Shown piece by piece: positions 1 through 12,768 of a stretch of 64,000 bases of DNA. A program made the position numbers and the translations under genes. The first letter of the stretch is position 1; the number at the start of each line of letters is the position of its first letter. This stretch comes from Phycomyces nitens (Eukaryota; Mucoromycota; Mucoromycetes; Mucorales; Phycomycetaceae), in NCBI GenBank assembly GCA_022702545.1, contig JAHRBC010000001.1:2790001-2854000 (forward strand), written 5' to 3'. The notes beneath the pieces were generated by a model. It worked only from the letters and a program-made list of their open reading frames with translations. It was not told where the DNA came from and did no database searches.

Positions 1-532
1 AATAGCGACGGGAGATTACCCAGGTCGGCTGGTACTTTGGGTCGCCAAGATTGTAATAGACAGTAATGAGTAAAGATGGGCCATAGTAACCACGCGGTAG
101 ACGAGATCTGCGGTTCTGTTGATGGGTTTCCATGGATACCTTGACCCTTGTCTGAGACATCAGGACTGGGATCCTTGGCTTGCCATATTCATCTCGCTGG
201 AAGTTTGTGGCGAGTAGGATTGGGGGTAGCACATTGAGTTCATTGAGGCGCAAGAGTTCATGTGAGCTCTGTAGCTCGTCCTTTCTCTTCTTTGGAGGAA
301 AAGAGAGTCTCTTGCGACGAACAAGGCGCTTTAACTTGATCCAGCCTTCATGAGATACAGAGTCTGGTGGTCGGAATGTATCCAGAGACGAACAGGACAA
401 TGGACGAGAGATGTTTCCCGGCTCAGAGTGGACTGTTGAATCGATTGGACAATGAATTGGCTCGAGGTCGTATTCTGGGGTCGAGACAACTTCGTCTGGA
501 AAGGTGGGGCTACCATTGGCAGTATGAGCCAT
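1..532 (-). CDS. Probable phospholipase D1 (PX-PH-PLD type), N-terminal fragment
   Basis: An open frame runs leftwards from an ATG at 532-530 off the window edge, giving 177 codons without a stop; upstream the frame meets a stop before any other ATG. The first ~70 residues are Ser/Pro-rich and probably disordered. A basic stretch follows (KRLVRRKRLSFPPKKRK), then NFQRDEYGKPRIPVLMSQ, then a beta-rich segment ending TWVISRRY at the edge. The FxRDExGxxRxPVLxxxxxVxV pattern followed by W-V-I-x-R is how the PX domain begins in fungal phospholipase D1 (Spo14 type) as I know that family; PX domains bind phosphoinositides. The PH and HKD catalytic parts would lie outside the window. The family call is inference from a short stretch, and another PX protein is possible. 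Confidence 0.55.
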   Translation of the reverse strand, partial: MAHTANGSPTFPDEVVSTPEYDLEPIHCPIDSTVHSEPGNISRPLSCSSLDTFRPPDSVSHEGWIKLKRLVRRKRLSFPPKKRKDELQSSHELLRLNELNVLPPILLATNFQRDEYGKPRIPVLMSQTRVKVSMETHQQNRRSRLPRGYYGPSLLITVYYNLGDPKYQPTWVISRRY

Positions 533-1366
533 ATGGACTGGGGGAATAGAAAGAAGGACTGGGTGGGTTATAATGAACAAAAGTAAAATATAGAATACAA
601 TTTAAACAAGCTGGGCGTCGCTCCTATCAAGACGATGAATTGCATGGAAACCCACAATGTCCGCATATAAATTTAATGACGTTGGTATACAAAAGGAATG
701 CTGTTAATCTAGTCACAGCATTCTTATTCCCCCAGAAACATAGCCCAGACCTCAAACACTATATGGAAGCCTTGTAGCTGTTCGTAACTGAGCCCATTAT
801 GCAGGATTCAAATGAAGAAACTGGCGATACTTTACAAAACCACCATTGATTTCCCACCTCTAAGATGTATCTTACATACCGTTCGATTTATGTTTTGGCG
901 ACCAATAAGAGATGGCCGTATAAATTGTATTGTATAACTTGTTTCTAAAAAAAAAAGAGAGCCAATTTACAACGATTATCCGAGTTGCTGCCTTGGTAAG
1001 CACATAGAATGGTGCAAGGCATAATAGACAATGAATAATTTATCTGCACTTCAAAGTTACCCTAGAAGTTAAAACAAATCTACACTTCATTTCATTAATG
1101 ATAAACAACATTTAGCTCAACAGAGCAATTTGAGGCTTAAATAGCCAGATGATTGTCCTATTTTACGGTCCATAAGCTGCTTTGTAGATCGTCAATTGTC
1201 GATTGATAAATCAAACAATGAGCCTAGAGAAGAGAGAGAGAGAAAAGAAAGATTATACTACATGTGTGAGTGATAAACGCATCGCCTGATTTTGGATCAT
1301 TATGATCAATGGGTATAAAAAAAGTGTCTGCAAGTGTGTTTTCTAATCTTCTTTGTGTTCATCCAA
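533..1366. other. Intergenic spacer
   Basis: AT-rich spacer between two divergently transcribed genes. No open frame with coding character was seen. It should contain both promoters. Confidence 0.6.
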
Positions 1367-2657
1367 ATGCAGTCTCTTGTCTCCAAACCCGGATCTCAGG
1401 ATTCTCGGCTATCGTTTTATTCGCTTCCCAGTCGTAAGCAACCTTTGGGCTCTAAATCTATTCTGATTCTCGTCTTATTATTATTATTATTATTTTTTGG
1501 CATTCTAGATTCACGCATGGAAGCCATTTCTAATGAACGGGTCATATCCCCTGCAACCCCTCCTTTTGGCAGGAATAGAGTGCCCATGTGTCCCTATTCC
1601 CGTCTACCCAGAGGAGCCAAAAGGACCCGCAGAGTGTCTTCAAAGATCAAGAACATATTCAATTCAACAACCCCAGGTAGGCAAACCTTGGTCAAATGGA
1701 TCTTTAAACCAATTGCATTCAATCTAGTCTCTCGAGATGTGTCTTGGACCCGTACCTGCCAATCTCTCCCTGAGCTGGGAGCAAGAGCTAGTAAGATGAA
1801 TTTATAGACAATCACATCCTTCTTACAAAAATTACACACCTTGTCACTCTCAAGAAGCTCTGGTAGAAATGGGCCTGTCAGAAGCATCTGCACCTTCTGT
1901 TCATCAAGATAATGCTTCAAGCGAATCGCAAGTTTCGGGTGCATCTCGTTTGTCCATCTTGACTACAGATTCTCTCTACAAGGTGCTTTCCGCTTCATCT
2001 CTAGAAAGGACTCGTTCTCAAAAGCAATCTCCTCTGGCCAGTCCATCTGTACAATCTGTACCATTTGGATCATCTGTACCATTTGGATCATCTGTACCAT
2101 CTGTACCCCATCAAGAAATCTCTCCGTCCAATTCTCCTAGCCGTGGCGAGTCATCCTCTTTAGAAACCCTAGAAAAGACATCTGTGAACACCCAGTCTCT
2201 ACAGACCAAGAGCACCGAGCAAGAGGTGGGCATCCAAGAGCCAACCCCAGAACCAACTCCATTAAACACTCAAGAGGCTGTCGAGACACCAAAAACGCCT
2301 ACCGAAACCCCCGAAAGCCCTGAAAAAGAGCTTATTCCAATGCGCACCCTGCCAACATCTATAGTAAGCCTATCGACCCGCCTAAAGAACCTTGTGGACA
2401 AGATAGTTTCAATGGAAGAAAGACAGGTAAAAACACTCTTGTGGTCTCGTAACTCAACAGCTATTCAGGCACACATCCAGACAGCTCCTCTACTTCACAA
2501 ACGCAAGGCATACTTTTCAGAAGACACCAAGGACACCAAGGACACCAGACCAGCCAAGCGCCAAGAGAGAGTGCTGCCTCGTCGCTCAGAACGCTTGGCA
2601 GCAAAGCGCCAAAAGGCCAATGAAAACAAAGGGCCCAAGAGAGGACCCAAGTATTGA
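1367..2657 (+). CDS. Hypothetical basic, Ser/Pro/Thr-rich protein
   Basis: Three-exon model: 1367-1433, 1509-1790, 1855-2657, giving 383 aa with phases closing exactly. The first intron starts GTAAGC and ends CTAG after a TTA-rich tract; the second starts GTAAGA and ends CAAG. Residues ~1-130 are basic and include a KRTRRVSSKIK cluster. The middle is low-complexity Ser/Pro/Thr/Glu with a tandem VPFGSS repeat and TPxTPxTPxSP-like steps. A possible helical segment (STRLKNLVDKIVSMEERQ) precedes a highly basic C-terminus with a DTKDTK repeat and RRSERLAAKRQK, which looks like a nuclear localisation signal. No domain was recognised; a nuclear location is inferred from composition only. The spacing to the next gene is 162 bp. 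Confidence 0.7.
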
Positions 2658-2819
2658 TATCCATATTTTAATCCCCGATTTTTTCTTTCTTGTGCACCGA
2701 ATCAATAAAATTTTTCTTTTTTTTTTTTACATCTTTTACTTTCCTTTATCATATATATATCTCCCTGCACTTTGCGGTGTTTGAGACCAACGGGAAACTA
2801 AGCCTTTGAGAATATAGCC

Positions 2820-5800
2820 ATGGATCAAAACGCAGTCTACCAGCTCTTTGTAGCAACATACCAGCCTGATCCCAATGTTCACAAGCAGGCTGAGCTGAAT
2901 CTCAGAACCGTAAGGAATTAAACTAGTAGTTAATTAATTACAAGCAGCTCATTATCGAGTTTAGGTTGAATCTCACAATGGATTCCTCCCCATTGTCCTG
3001 CAAATCCTTGCTTCTGAGACCCTTGAACTCGGTGCTCGCCAAGCTGGTAATCATATTATTTTTAAAGACTGGGTGCAGGATAGTGTTTTTGATCCATTTT
3101 TGCAGCTGCCATTTACTTTAAGAACAGAATGAACAAGGCTTGGGATCGCACTTCACAAGCCACGGCACCTATCAATGAGGAAGATAGACGCATGGTCAAG
3201 CAGGCCTTGCTCCAGGCCCTTGTCACAGCACCCAACGCAGTCAAGGTCCAGCTCACTTCGACCCTCAACACAATCCTCAGCAACGATTTCCCTGAAGAAT
3301 GGCCCGAATTTGTCAATGAGCTGCAGCACTTTTTGTCGTCTTCAGATGTTCGTCTGGTCTATGTTGGTCTGTTGGCATTGCGCGAAGTCATCAAAGTGTT
3401 TGAGTAAGTAGGTGTACAAAAGGGAGACTGTTATTGAAACTGGCCTGTGTGTTTATAGGTGGAAGTCTATGGAACGCCGTGAGCCCTTGAAGGAGATCAT
3501 CAAGCTCACCTTCCCTGGTGTCCAGGCCATTGGCTCCAACTTGCTTGGAAACGATAGTCTCGAGGCCGCAGAGATGCTCAAGCTTGTTCTCAAGATCTAC
3601 CATGGTGCCATTCGCGTAAGTCCTTTATTTTCTTTCTTTAAAAAAAACAATCTCGAGTGATATTCATATTTACCATTTCAATGAATATATTAGGCCGAGT
3701 TGCCAAAGTGTCTTCAGGACCCTGCCTCTCTTGTGTCCTGGGGAACTCTTTTCCTCCAACTTGTCGACAAGCAGATCCCCATCAGTGTTCTGCCTGCAGA
3801 TTCTGAAGAGCGTGAAAAGTATCCCTGGTGGAAGACCAAAAAGTGGGCCTACCACTGCTTGAACCGTCTGTTTTCAAAGTATGGCAACCCTGCTCTTTTG
3901 CCTCCCAGTGGTGCAAAGTACTCGAGCTTCGCAAAGAGCTTCGTTACCAACTTTGCCCCTAACATCCTTCAGACCTACCTCAAGCAGATCGAGGGTTGGA
4001 TCAAGAAGGAGATTTGGATTGCAACAAAGTGTCTTGGTCTCATTGCTTCGTTCTTTGACGACAGTGTCAAGCACAAGATCACTTGGCAGATCATCAAACC
4101 ACACACCGAGACTTTGGTTGCTCACTTTATCTTCCCTCAGCTCTGCTTCTCTGCCGAAGATGAGGAACTCTGGTCTGACGACCCAGTCGAATATGTCCAC
4201 AAAAAGGTCGATCCATTCGAGGACTTTCACTCGCCTCAGACCAATGCTGTCAATCTCTTGGTTGTGCTTGCTCGCGACCGCAAGAAACATACTTTTATGA
4301 CAATCCTCAACTTTATCAACACCATTCTCAACAAATACATCGAAACCCCAGATGCCCAGAAGAACGGACGTGAAAAGGACGGTGCTCTGTCGATGATTAG
4401 CTGTCTTGCTCATGAGATCCTCAAGAAGAAGTCTCCTGTCTCTAGCATGATGGAGCCCTTCTTTGTCACTCATGTCTTTCCAGAGTTCAAGAGCCAGTTC
4501 CCCTTTTTGCGTGCCCGTGCTTGCGATATGGCTCGTCACTTTAGCGACCTTGACTTTGCCAACCCTCAGAACCTTGCCACCCTTTACCAGAATGTCCTCG
4601 ACTGTCTTCGTGATGATGAGCTTCCCGTAAAGGTCCAGGCTGCTCTTGCACTGCAGCCCATGATCCGCCATGACAGTGTTCGTGAGGCCATGGTACAGAG
4701 CATTCCATTTGTTATGCAGGAATTGCTCAACTTGACCAACGAGATTGACATTGATACTCTTGCAAGTGTCATGGAGGAGTTTGTCGAAGTGTTTGCCGAG
4801 CAATTGACTCCATTTGCTGTCCAGCTTTGCACCCAATTGCGCGACACATTCTTGCGAATTATGGAAGACATTGCACAGAACAGCAATGCCGCAACTGCAG
4901 ATGACGACCAGTCCTTCCAGGGCGATATGGATGAGATGAGCGACAAGACCATGGCTGCAATGGGAGTACTAAAGACAATTGGTACCTTGATCCTGAGTCT
5001 GGAGAGCAGCCCTGATGTTTTGCAGCAATTGGAAAACGCCTTGTTGCCCGTGATTACCTACACCCTCAACAACCGAATCTTGGATTTGTTTGATGACATT
5101 TTTGAGATCATTGACTCTTGCACCTTCTCTGCTAAGCGCGTTACGCCTACCATGTGGAGTGTGTTTGAACTGATCTACAAGGCCTTCAAGGAATCTGGTA
5201 TCGATTACATGGACGCCATGCTTCCTCCTCTTGACAACTATATCTCGTATGGCAAGGAAGTATTTGTTGCAAACGAGAGCGTCCAGCAAATGATGTTTGA
5301 CATCATTGATACTGTCATGAAGAGCGACCGCCTCGGTGAACAGGATCGTGTGTGCGCCTGCAAATTGATGGAGTCTGTCTTGCTAAACTGCCGTGGCCAT
5401 GTTGACAGAGTAAGTTTTCAAATGAATTGACAACAGTCGTCTAATACTTCTTTAGTGTGTTGCACCCTTTTTGAACTTGGCATTCCAATTCATCTTCACT
5501 GGCTCCATGAAGACCACAGAGTTCAAGGTTCACTGCATTGAAGTGGTAAGTTTTGGAATCTAGCAAGGGTTTTTATAATATATATTAAACTAATGTCTTC
5601 TGTAGGTTATCAACTGTCTTTATTATAACCCCATCTTGACTCTCCACCTCCTTGAGGAAAACCAATGGACCCAGGGCTTCTTCACCCTCTGGTTCAACAC
5701 CCTCGATAAGTTCTCTCGTGTTCACGACAAGAAGCTTGTGATTGTATCCCTTTGCTCTCTTCTCGAGCTCCCTGCCGAACAGATCCCAGCATCCCTTCAA

Positions 5801-6371
5801 GCTGGCTGGCCACAGGTCTTGGGCGGTATCATCAATGTCTTCAAGACCCTTCCCAAGGCTATTGAGAACCGCCAGGGCATGGAAGATCTGTATGGCGATG
5901 GCTTTGATGGCGAGGACTTTGACGATGAAGAGTTGAGTGGTTTTGAGGGTGCATTGAGTGGTGACGATGAAGAGTTTGAAGAAGACGGAGGTAAGGGATC
6001 AAAGCAAACCGTTCAAGGCACATAGTCTGACCCCCTCCCCTCTCTCTTTTTTTTTATTATTAGATGAAGATGTTCCTGATGAGGATAATGAATACCTCGA
6101 ATATCTTGCTCAACAAGCTTCAAGCCATGCCAATGACTCTGAATTTGATGAGTTTGATGATGAGATGGAGGAAGAGATTTTGTTTGAATCACCTTTGGAT
6201 GAAATTGATCCCTATGTGTGCTTTGAAGAGGCATTTAGAGGCATGCAGCAAACAAACTCTGGCTCTTATACCTTGCTTACCAAAGACCTTGATGCCGAGC
6301 AGCAGAACTTCATCCTATCAATTCTTGCTACTGGTGAAAAGAACCGAAGCCAGCCCACCGTTCTAGCTTAA
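2820..6371 (+). CDS. NMD5: Importin-beta family nuclear import receptor, importin-7/8 (Nmd5/Sxm1) type
   Basis: Eight exons: 2820-2909, 2965-3046, 3106-3403, 3459-3615, 3694-5409, 5456-5545, 5606-5990, 6064-6371; 1,041 aa, the usual length for importin-7/Nmd5. The N-terminus carries the importin-beta repeat signature (QAELNLRT, then LELGARQAAIYFKN). It is followed by YPWWKTKKWAYHCLNRLFSKYGNP-like text, which is characteristic of the importin-7/8 branch. The rest is HEAT-repeat alpha-solenoid. The C-terminus has two acidic blocks (from FDGEDFDDEE and DEDVPDEDNEYLEY), as in importin-7. These receptors bind cargo in the cytoplasm and release it on Ran-GTP in the nucleus; known cargoes of the family include ribosomal proteins and kinases. 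All introns are GT-AG and 45-78 nt. The symbol is by similarity; SXM1 is an alternative. Confidence 0.93.
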
Positions 6372-6996
6372 CAAAATCATGTTCTCATTTTCCTCTATAT
6401 TTGTACATCAGTCTTTCCCTATTATCTACTTCCACAACCATCCTTAGAATTTGTCTAAAGGAAACCAGAATTTGCATTTTCCACTTGTTAATCAGTATTC
6501 TCTTACTTATCTACTTAGACGCATCCCATATATATAAACTAGAGTATAACAATGGTTATTCTGGTTAAAAACAAGAAGAAGAAGAAGAAGAAGAAGAAGA
6601 GGAAGAGCTGGTTGACCATCAAAACCTCAATGAAAGTGTGCAATTTATGTGTGTATAATGAATGAACAAATTGCATTCTTGGACTCTTATTAATTAATCA
6701 CCCACCAAGTTACCAAAATGCCCAGGGGAATACAAACAGGTTCAGGACACATCTTTATATATTTAATCTATATCTCACTAGTCATTGTCCCATAGCCCCA
6801 TTGTATAAAAGTAACATTTTTTTTAAAAAAATAATATTATTATTAAAAAAACGACCCACAATGAAAATAAACGGAAATTATTTTAATTAATTGTTATTTT
6901 TTCAGTCTTCTTTTATATATATATATACTTATACTTATATTTATACTTATATTTATATATATATATATTTAGCAAACTGATCCTTGTTCCATTCAC
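6372..6996. other. Intergenic spacer with (AAG)n tract and TA runs
   Basis: Spacer between importin-7 and the F-box gene. It contains a GAA/AAG microsatellite at about 6570-6606 and TA/TTTATAC repeats at about 6915-6968, directly before the next start codon. Nothing coding was seen. Confidence 0.6.
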
Positions 6997-9900
6997 ATGA
7001 AATACGCGGCATCTTTTCCAAATGAAGCCTGGGATTTTGAAATCGACACGCAAGAGAATAGCTCTGCTAATCTACCCTACTCGATTGTAAAGCAAATCTG
7101 CCGTTTTCTTCCAACCCAACACGATCGATATGTGGCATGTTTTATTCATCCAAGTTGGCTTGCTGCTGCAACTGATGTCCTCTGGGAATCTCCAGAGATT
7201 AGACATCCTGACACTCTACCATGCTTTGTCCAGGCTGTTAAATCCTCTAAAAGATCTGCATTGTCGGTTCGCCACCTCAATCTGTGTGTTCATGACACCA
7301 TCTATCCCACTCTGTTTAAACCAATTGTCCACAGCACCCTTAAGCGACATATGATCAAGACAATTCCCCTCTCCAACCCACAGATAATACTGTTTCTGGC
7401 CAGACAGTGCGAAAAGCTAAAGAGCCTGACGATCTATGGCTGGAATATCGAACGCACTCATCTTGAACAACTTGCAGCAATCCTTGGCGACATCAACTCT
7501 TTGAGGATCATTGGAAACAACAGCAACATAAAACAACCTTTCGAAATGATAACCTTTCTTCCCAACCTCACCAACCTTACTCTTGATGGTGATTTTGTAC
7601 TCACTCAAGAATATACAGCAACCATTGCCTCGCGTTGCCATAAACTCGTAAATCTCCAATTGTCTTTAAAGAACGTGTCTATAAATGCCCTGGCTGCTCT
7701 GTGCAGTGGGCAGCTTCAACTAGAACATCTGGTCCTTACAGACGCATCTGAACTGAATGATGGGTATGTTACCCGTATACTTGGATCGTTTCCAAGGCTC
7801 AGTTACTTTGGCCTCCAGGGCACAAGTGGAATAACGACTGAAGTTTTGAACATTGCATTGACAAAGTGCAGTGAACTCACGACCCTTGATATCAGAGCAA
7901 ACTCATTCCCACCCACTGATACCAAATCCCAACCCCTAAAGCACCTCTTAAAGTTGCGTCATCTTTTGATCCACAATATGCCAGTTGATGATAGTCGGTT
8001 GACATATTATGTTCAATATATCCCTGATCTAATCAGTCTTGGGCTATCTCGCACCGAAGTAACAGACGTTGGAATCACCACAGCCCTCAGACAGCTGGAA
8101 CATCTCCAGGCACTCGATCTAACCCACTGCAACAAGATCACAGGCCAGATTCTCAAGGCTGCTACTCGGCTCAGACAAGTATATCTGGACACATGTGGTC
8201 ATTTCAGCCCCAGTGAAATCTATCACTATGCACTAGAGTCCACTCCAAGAAAGTTGCGCAATATGTGTATCAAAGGATATCCTAAAATCACAAATGTATT
8301 CAGTAATATCGGTTTAAGTGCACCCCGGGAAACCAACACACTAATCCTGGATCACTCTGGGCTCAAACGTCTGCTCAACATGGACATTTCTCATGAACCT
8401 TCTCTCATGCCTACTCCGGCCAGCAGAAACCTTTCAGGGCACCAGATTGTCCTACTCGCCAGGCGGTTAAACATGAGCCTAGAGGCCATGGAGGCAATGC
8501 TCGATGAAATCCAGGTAAAAGCCACCAGACATCTTTGTTTTTTGGTTATCGATTTGGTTAATAATTATTTATTTTAGAATGAAAAGCCAAATTCTGTAAC
8601 CGAGAGTGCCCAGATGCTAGGACAAGTATCCAGAACAACCTCTGTACAGAGACCACTGGGTGGATTAGGTAATGTTTTAGATCTGAATTGAGACATACAG
8701 CTTTGTTTAATGTTTTGATGCAGAGACAAAAAAGAGTGTATCGCGCATAGCAGCTTTAAAGCCAAACTTTCGCCCGGAAACACCTGCCCTATGGGAAAAG
8801 GCAGATAAATCTGTCTTGGAGGATTGCATAAATGATACAAAAAATGCACCTGCCAATATGCGGGAAGTTGTACCTTCAGTGCCTCATACACCTTCAAAAA
8901 CACCTCAACCTTATGTACGTGATCAGTCATCCCCATATCCAGAAGATGTCCTGGAGGGGGGTCCCCCAGAAGAGACCCAAGAAGAATGGCCACTACTCAA
9001 TAACTCGACCCCACCAAAGGAAGAGACTAGTCTTGGAGGCTGGGGATCTGGCAGAGAAAAGGACTGGCTCGGGAAGCCTAATACACCCACCACAAAACAT
9101 CTAAAGGCCCCAAAGCCATTTGATCCCAAAATACACCCTGAATGGAGCCAAGTTCCACTCCAAGTGACCAACACAAAGCATATCAAGCACACCAAACCAG
9201 AGGCTGCTGGAGACGGATGGGGCTCAGCATTGACCTATCGTCCCTGGACTGACTTGGGCCAACAGGGCTTTGCTCATGAGGTTCTGGAAGAGCAAAAGAA
9301 CACAAAGTATTGGAATGCCGAGAAAAACAAGTGGGAAACAGCTCCAACTGTGAGTAATGTGGAGAGCCACCAGACCATAAACAAGATCCCTGCAAAGGTG
9401 CAGAAAATTCCCTCTAGACCTGCTTCGTCCTTGGCCCCAACCAAGCCCCGGAGTGCCTTTGATGAACCCAATGACAGGGATCTGAGCCCAGATGAAGACA
9501 TTGACCTCGACTTTGATGATGGTGTGATAATCAAGACCTCAAACGAAACTACACATGGATACCAATCCAGACTAGCCAAAAAGGAACCCAAACCTCCACC
9601 TAAACATCCAGGTTCTCCCAAATGGCAAACCATGAAAGAATGGCAGGATCTAAAGGAGTCTTCTCCAATTGACAATACCTCTCAAGAGCCCCTAGAGAGT
9701 CGCTTCTCGTTGACTCTAGACGAGGGATGGGGAGAAGGTTAGTTTACAAATGATGTGTCCAAACCAAAAAAGCTAAGATGACTATTGTAGCCACACCAAA
9801 AAAGACTGAACGGTTCTCTAGACCAACTTCAGGCACAGAAGATGGCCCAACTGTGGCCACTCCAGTCATGTGGAGTGATTTCAAGCAAAGAGCCATGAGG

Positions 9901-10930
9901 CCTCCAGCCCAGGGCAACAAGTTCAACTCTCAAAAGGTATCTCGCAGTCGCCCTACTTCCACACAGTATTTCGGACAGGAGCAATTACTATCAGAATCAC
10001 CAAAGTATCGACAAGAGACCAAACCAGCCCCAAGTACAAATGATGTCAACATAGCCCAGTTGATTGATACCAGTGAATATGTTTTCAACCCGGTTTTCGA
10101 TATAACCTCGCCCAAGACTACCGTACCAGCCATTGCTCATATCGACAGCTGGCGCGATCTTTCAAGCTTATCTATCGCAATGATGGAAGACAAGCCAGAT
10201 CAGATCCCTCAAAAGGATCCTGCCAAGATATCCACCAAAGATGCCCCAGAGTTTATGGAGTGGGATGCCCAACAGGAAAAATCAGATTCAACAGATGACC
10301 CTACCCAGACCTTGTCTGATCAAAGTCGATCGTCTACTCCCACAGAAACAGAGATAAACAAGCCAGAAGACATGCTTGGTGGGAACGAGACCCTGTTGCC
10401 TTTGGAAACATGCCTTGAGCCCACTCACCCAACAAGACCATCTTCGAGTATTTCAACCTTTGACATCACAGCCATTGCATCACCTAGTGTCCAACGTATG
10501 CCCTTGTATGCTGCAACCAACAAACCTGTCCAAACCGCAGATATCATGTCATCTATACCTGTATTGCGCCCAGACAATGAACCAATCAAACCCCAAGAGG
10601 CGGCAAAAAGTATAGAAAAAGATGCCGAGCCAGAGCCTCTATCCACAGAGGGTTTGGGCAAGAAGATGCTCCAGGTCCAGGTGGAAACCACAAAGTTTGG
10701 GAAACAAGATCTAACACTATATGAGGTAAGAAGAACAAAATATCAAGTTTGATATTAATTTGGTCCTATAGAATCGAGATCCAGCTCTTGACGTCAAAAA
10801 GTTTTGTGAAAAATATGAAATGAGCGACCATGTTGACAAGATCCTTGACACGGTTCTAGATTCTTATATAAAAAAGAAAACCAAACTAATCCTTGGAAAG
10901 AAGAAGAGGCCCAAGACCACATCATCATGA
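6997..10930 (+). CDS. F-box / leucine-rich-repeat protein with long disordered C-terminal region
   Basis: Five exons: 6997-8514, 8578-8668, 8724-9737, 9791-10725, 10772-10930; 1,238 aa. Residues ~25-70 fit an F-box (LPYSIVKQICRFLP, then HPSWLAAATDVLWESPEI), which would bind Skp1 in an SCF ubiquitin ligase. Residues ~85-470 are leucine-rich repeats of the AMN1/Grr1-like cysteine-containing kind (LEHLQALDLTHCNKITG). The remaining ~730 residues are Pro/Ser/Glu/Lys-rich and probably disordered, with repeated W-containing short motifs (EWPLL, GGWGSG, DGWGSA, DEGWGEG). A conserved-looking basic helical end follows (DVKKFCEKYEMSDHVDKIL, then KKKTKLILGKKKRPK). The frame would break at the third intron unless the acceptor is the TAG at 9788-9790; with that acceptor all phases close, so I treat it as one gene. 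F-box and LRR are recognised; the substrate is unknown. Confidence 0.82.
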
Positions 10931-11944
10931 ATAACCCAACAATTGTGTAAATTATTAAAAACAAAATAGCAAAATACAAAATAAAGCAACTACTAATCGA
11001 CCTTGAGCAGCAAAAAGAAGAAGAATAAAAACAAAAACAAAGAAGCTCGAGCATAAACTCCAGAGATGGGTAGCATTCCAGCCATGAGTCCATGTTTGTT
11101 TAATAAATAAATAAGAAGGGGGGTAGTTAAAGAGCTCTTGAAGAATGCACGATAAAAGGACAGAAACTATATACACTTTTATTGTCATTATTAAAAAAAA
11201 GTATTCTTGTCGATGATTTTATAAACATTAATGGTTATATACTCATTAAATTTTTTTATTCCTCTTGTACAGACAGTAAACTATTGATTACATTGTTTTC
11301 CCATTGTCAGCTATTCTTATTAAAGTGATTATCAAAGACTGGTCACTTTATTTCTTAATAATGAATGAATGAATAAAATGAAATGATATTCCAAGTGTAA
11401 TTGACAATCATGGGCCATGATTCTTTGAGTATTGGCCAAAATGTTGTATTCTTTTGCACTATATGAATAATAGTCTGTCTTTAGTAAAGATTGATGGTGA
11501 TAAATATGCTCAAGACAATAAATACCAAAAAAAACACTATAGATACTTTTTGGTCAATATGATACTTCTTTACAACTCTTGATGGCCATATCATCAAGGC
11601 CCAACGTGCCATGTGCGCTGAGATTTTGTGGTTGCCTAGGGGAGCGGAGATAAACTATATTTTTGAACTTTTTTGACAGAGAAAGGAACAAGTGCGAGAG
11701 GTTAATTCAATACCCGACGGCCCGACAAGCCAGAACAAATAGCATCCACCATGGCAACAGATAGACGCCCTCTTTTTCCACTAGTAGGTCAGTGAACGGG
11801 AATGATTTTTTGAATGGATGGATAGATACCTAGACAGATGGATGGGAATGTGTATGGATAGATGTGCTAACCTATCGCTTTTTCGATCTTATTTCATATG
11901 TGCTTGCCTTCATCTTCATTCATCAACTCAGACAGTAACTAGAA
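10931..11944. other. Intergenic region upstream of the uL2 gene
   Basis: About 1 kb of AT-rich DNA. Near 11700-11760 the composition becomes more GC-rich (around CCCGACGGCCCGACAAG), which may mark the transcription start zone of the ribosomal protein gene. An ATG at 11751 opens a short frame that does not join the coding exon in phase, so it is more likely 5' UTR; a GT at about 11788 and the CTAG at 11938-11941 could bound a 5' UTR intron. Confidence 0.4.
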
Positions 11945-12768
11945 ATGGGTCGTGTTATTCGTGCTCAAAGAAAGGGTGCCGGAAGTATCTTCAAGGCCCA
12001 CACCGTCGGTCGCAAGGGCGCCGCCAAGTTGAGAGTCTTCGACTTTGCTGAGCGTCACGGCTACATCCGTGGTATCATCAAGGAGATCGTCCACGACCCC
12101 GGAAGAGGTGCCCCTCTTGCCAAGGTAAAGAATGATAAATAACTTGTTGGGCAAAGATCAACATGTCTCATGCGGATCACAACCAGGTTGCTTTCCGTGA
12201 CCCCTACAAGTACAAGCTCAGAACCGAGACCTTCATTGCCACCGAAGGCATGTACACCGGTCAGTTCATCTACTGCGGTAAGAAGGCCACCCTCAACGTC
12301 GGTAACGTCCTTCCCCTTGCCTCCGTCCCCGAAGGTACCATCGTCTGCAACGTCGAGGAGAAGGTTGGTGACCGTGGAGCTCTTGCCCGTACCTCTGGTA
12401 ACTACGTGACCGTCATTGGCCACGGTGATGACGGTAAGACCCGCATCAGACTTCCCTCTGGTTCCAAGAAGATCGTCCCCTCCACCTCCCGTGCCGCTAT
12501 CGGTATCGTTGCCGGTGGTGGACGTATCGACAAGCCCCTCTTGAAGGCCGGTCGTGCTTACCACAAGTACAGAGTCAAGCGTAACAGCTGGCCCAAGACC
12601 CGTGGTGTTGCCATGAACCCCGTTGACCATCCCCACGGTGGTGGTAACCATCAGCACATTGGTCACGCCTCTACTGTCGCTCGCGACTCCTCCGCTGGTC
12701 AGAAGGTCGGTCTTATTGCTGCCCGCCGTACTGGTCTCCTCCGCGGTACCAAGAAGATCAAGGATTAA
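11945..12768 (+). CDS. RPL2: 60S ribosomal protein uL2 (yeast Rpl2, human RPL8)
   Basis: Two exons, 11945-12124 and 12187-12768, give 253 aa, the expected length. It begins [19 protein letters not shown] and carries the universally conserved uL2 segment [16 protein letters not shown] near the peptidyl-transferase centre, plus the C-terminal GLLRGTKK. It is a structural component of the large subunit that contacts 23S/25S rRNA helices at the subunit interface. Codon use is strongly biased to C-ending codons (AAG, GTC, CTC, CGT), unlike its neighbours, as expected for a very highly expressed gene. The only coding intron (62 nt) starts GTAAAG. Two in-frame stops inside it rule out read-through. 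Confidence 0.98.

Noticed and set aside
3874..4836. 320-codon open frame antisense to importin-7
   Set aside because: Shadow of the long fifth exon; the plus strand gives a clear importin protein with consistent splice phases.
11751..11945. ATG at 11751 as the start of the uL2 gene
   Set aside because: It does not join [10 protein letters not shown] in phase by any good splice site, and uL2 proteins begin at MGRVIR.
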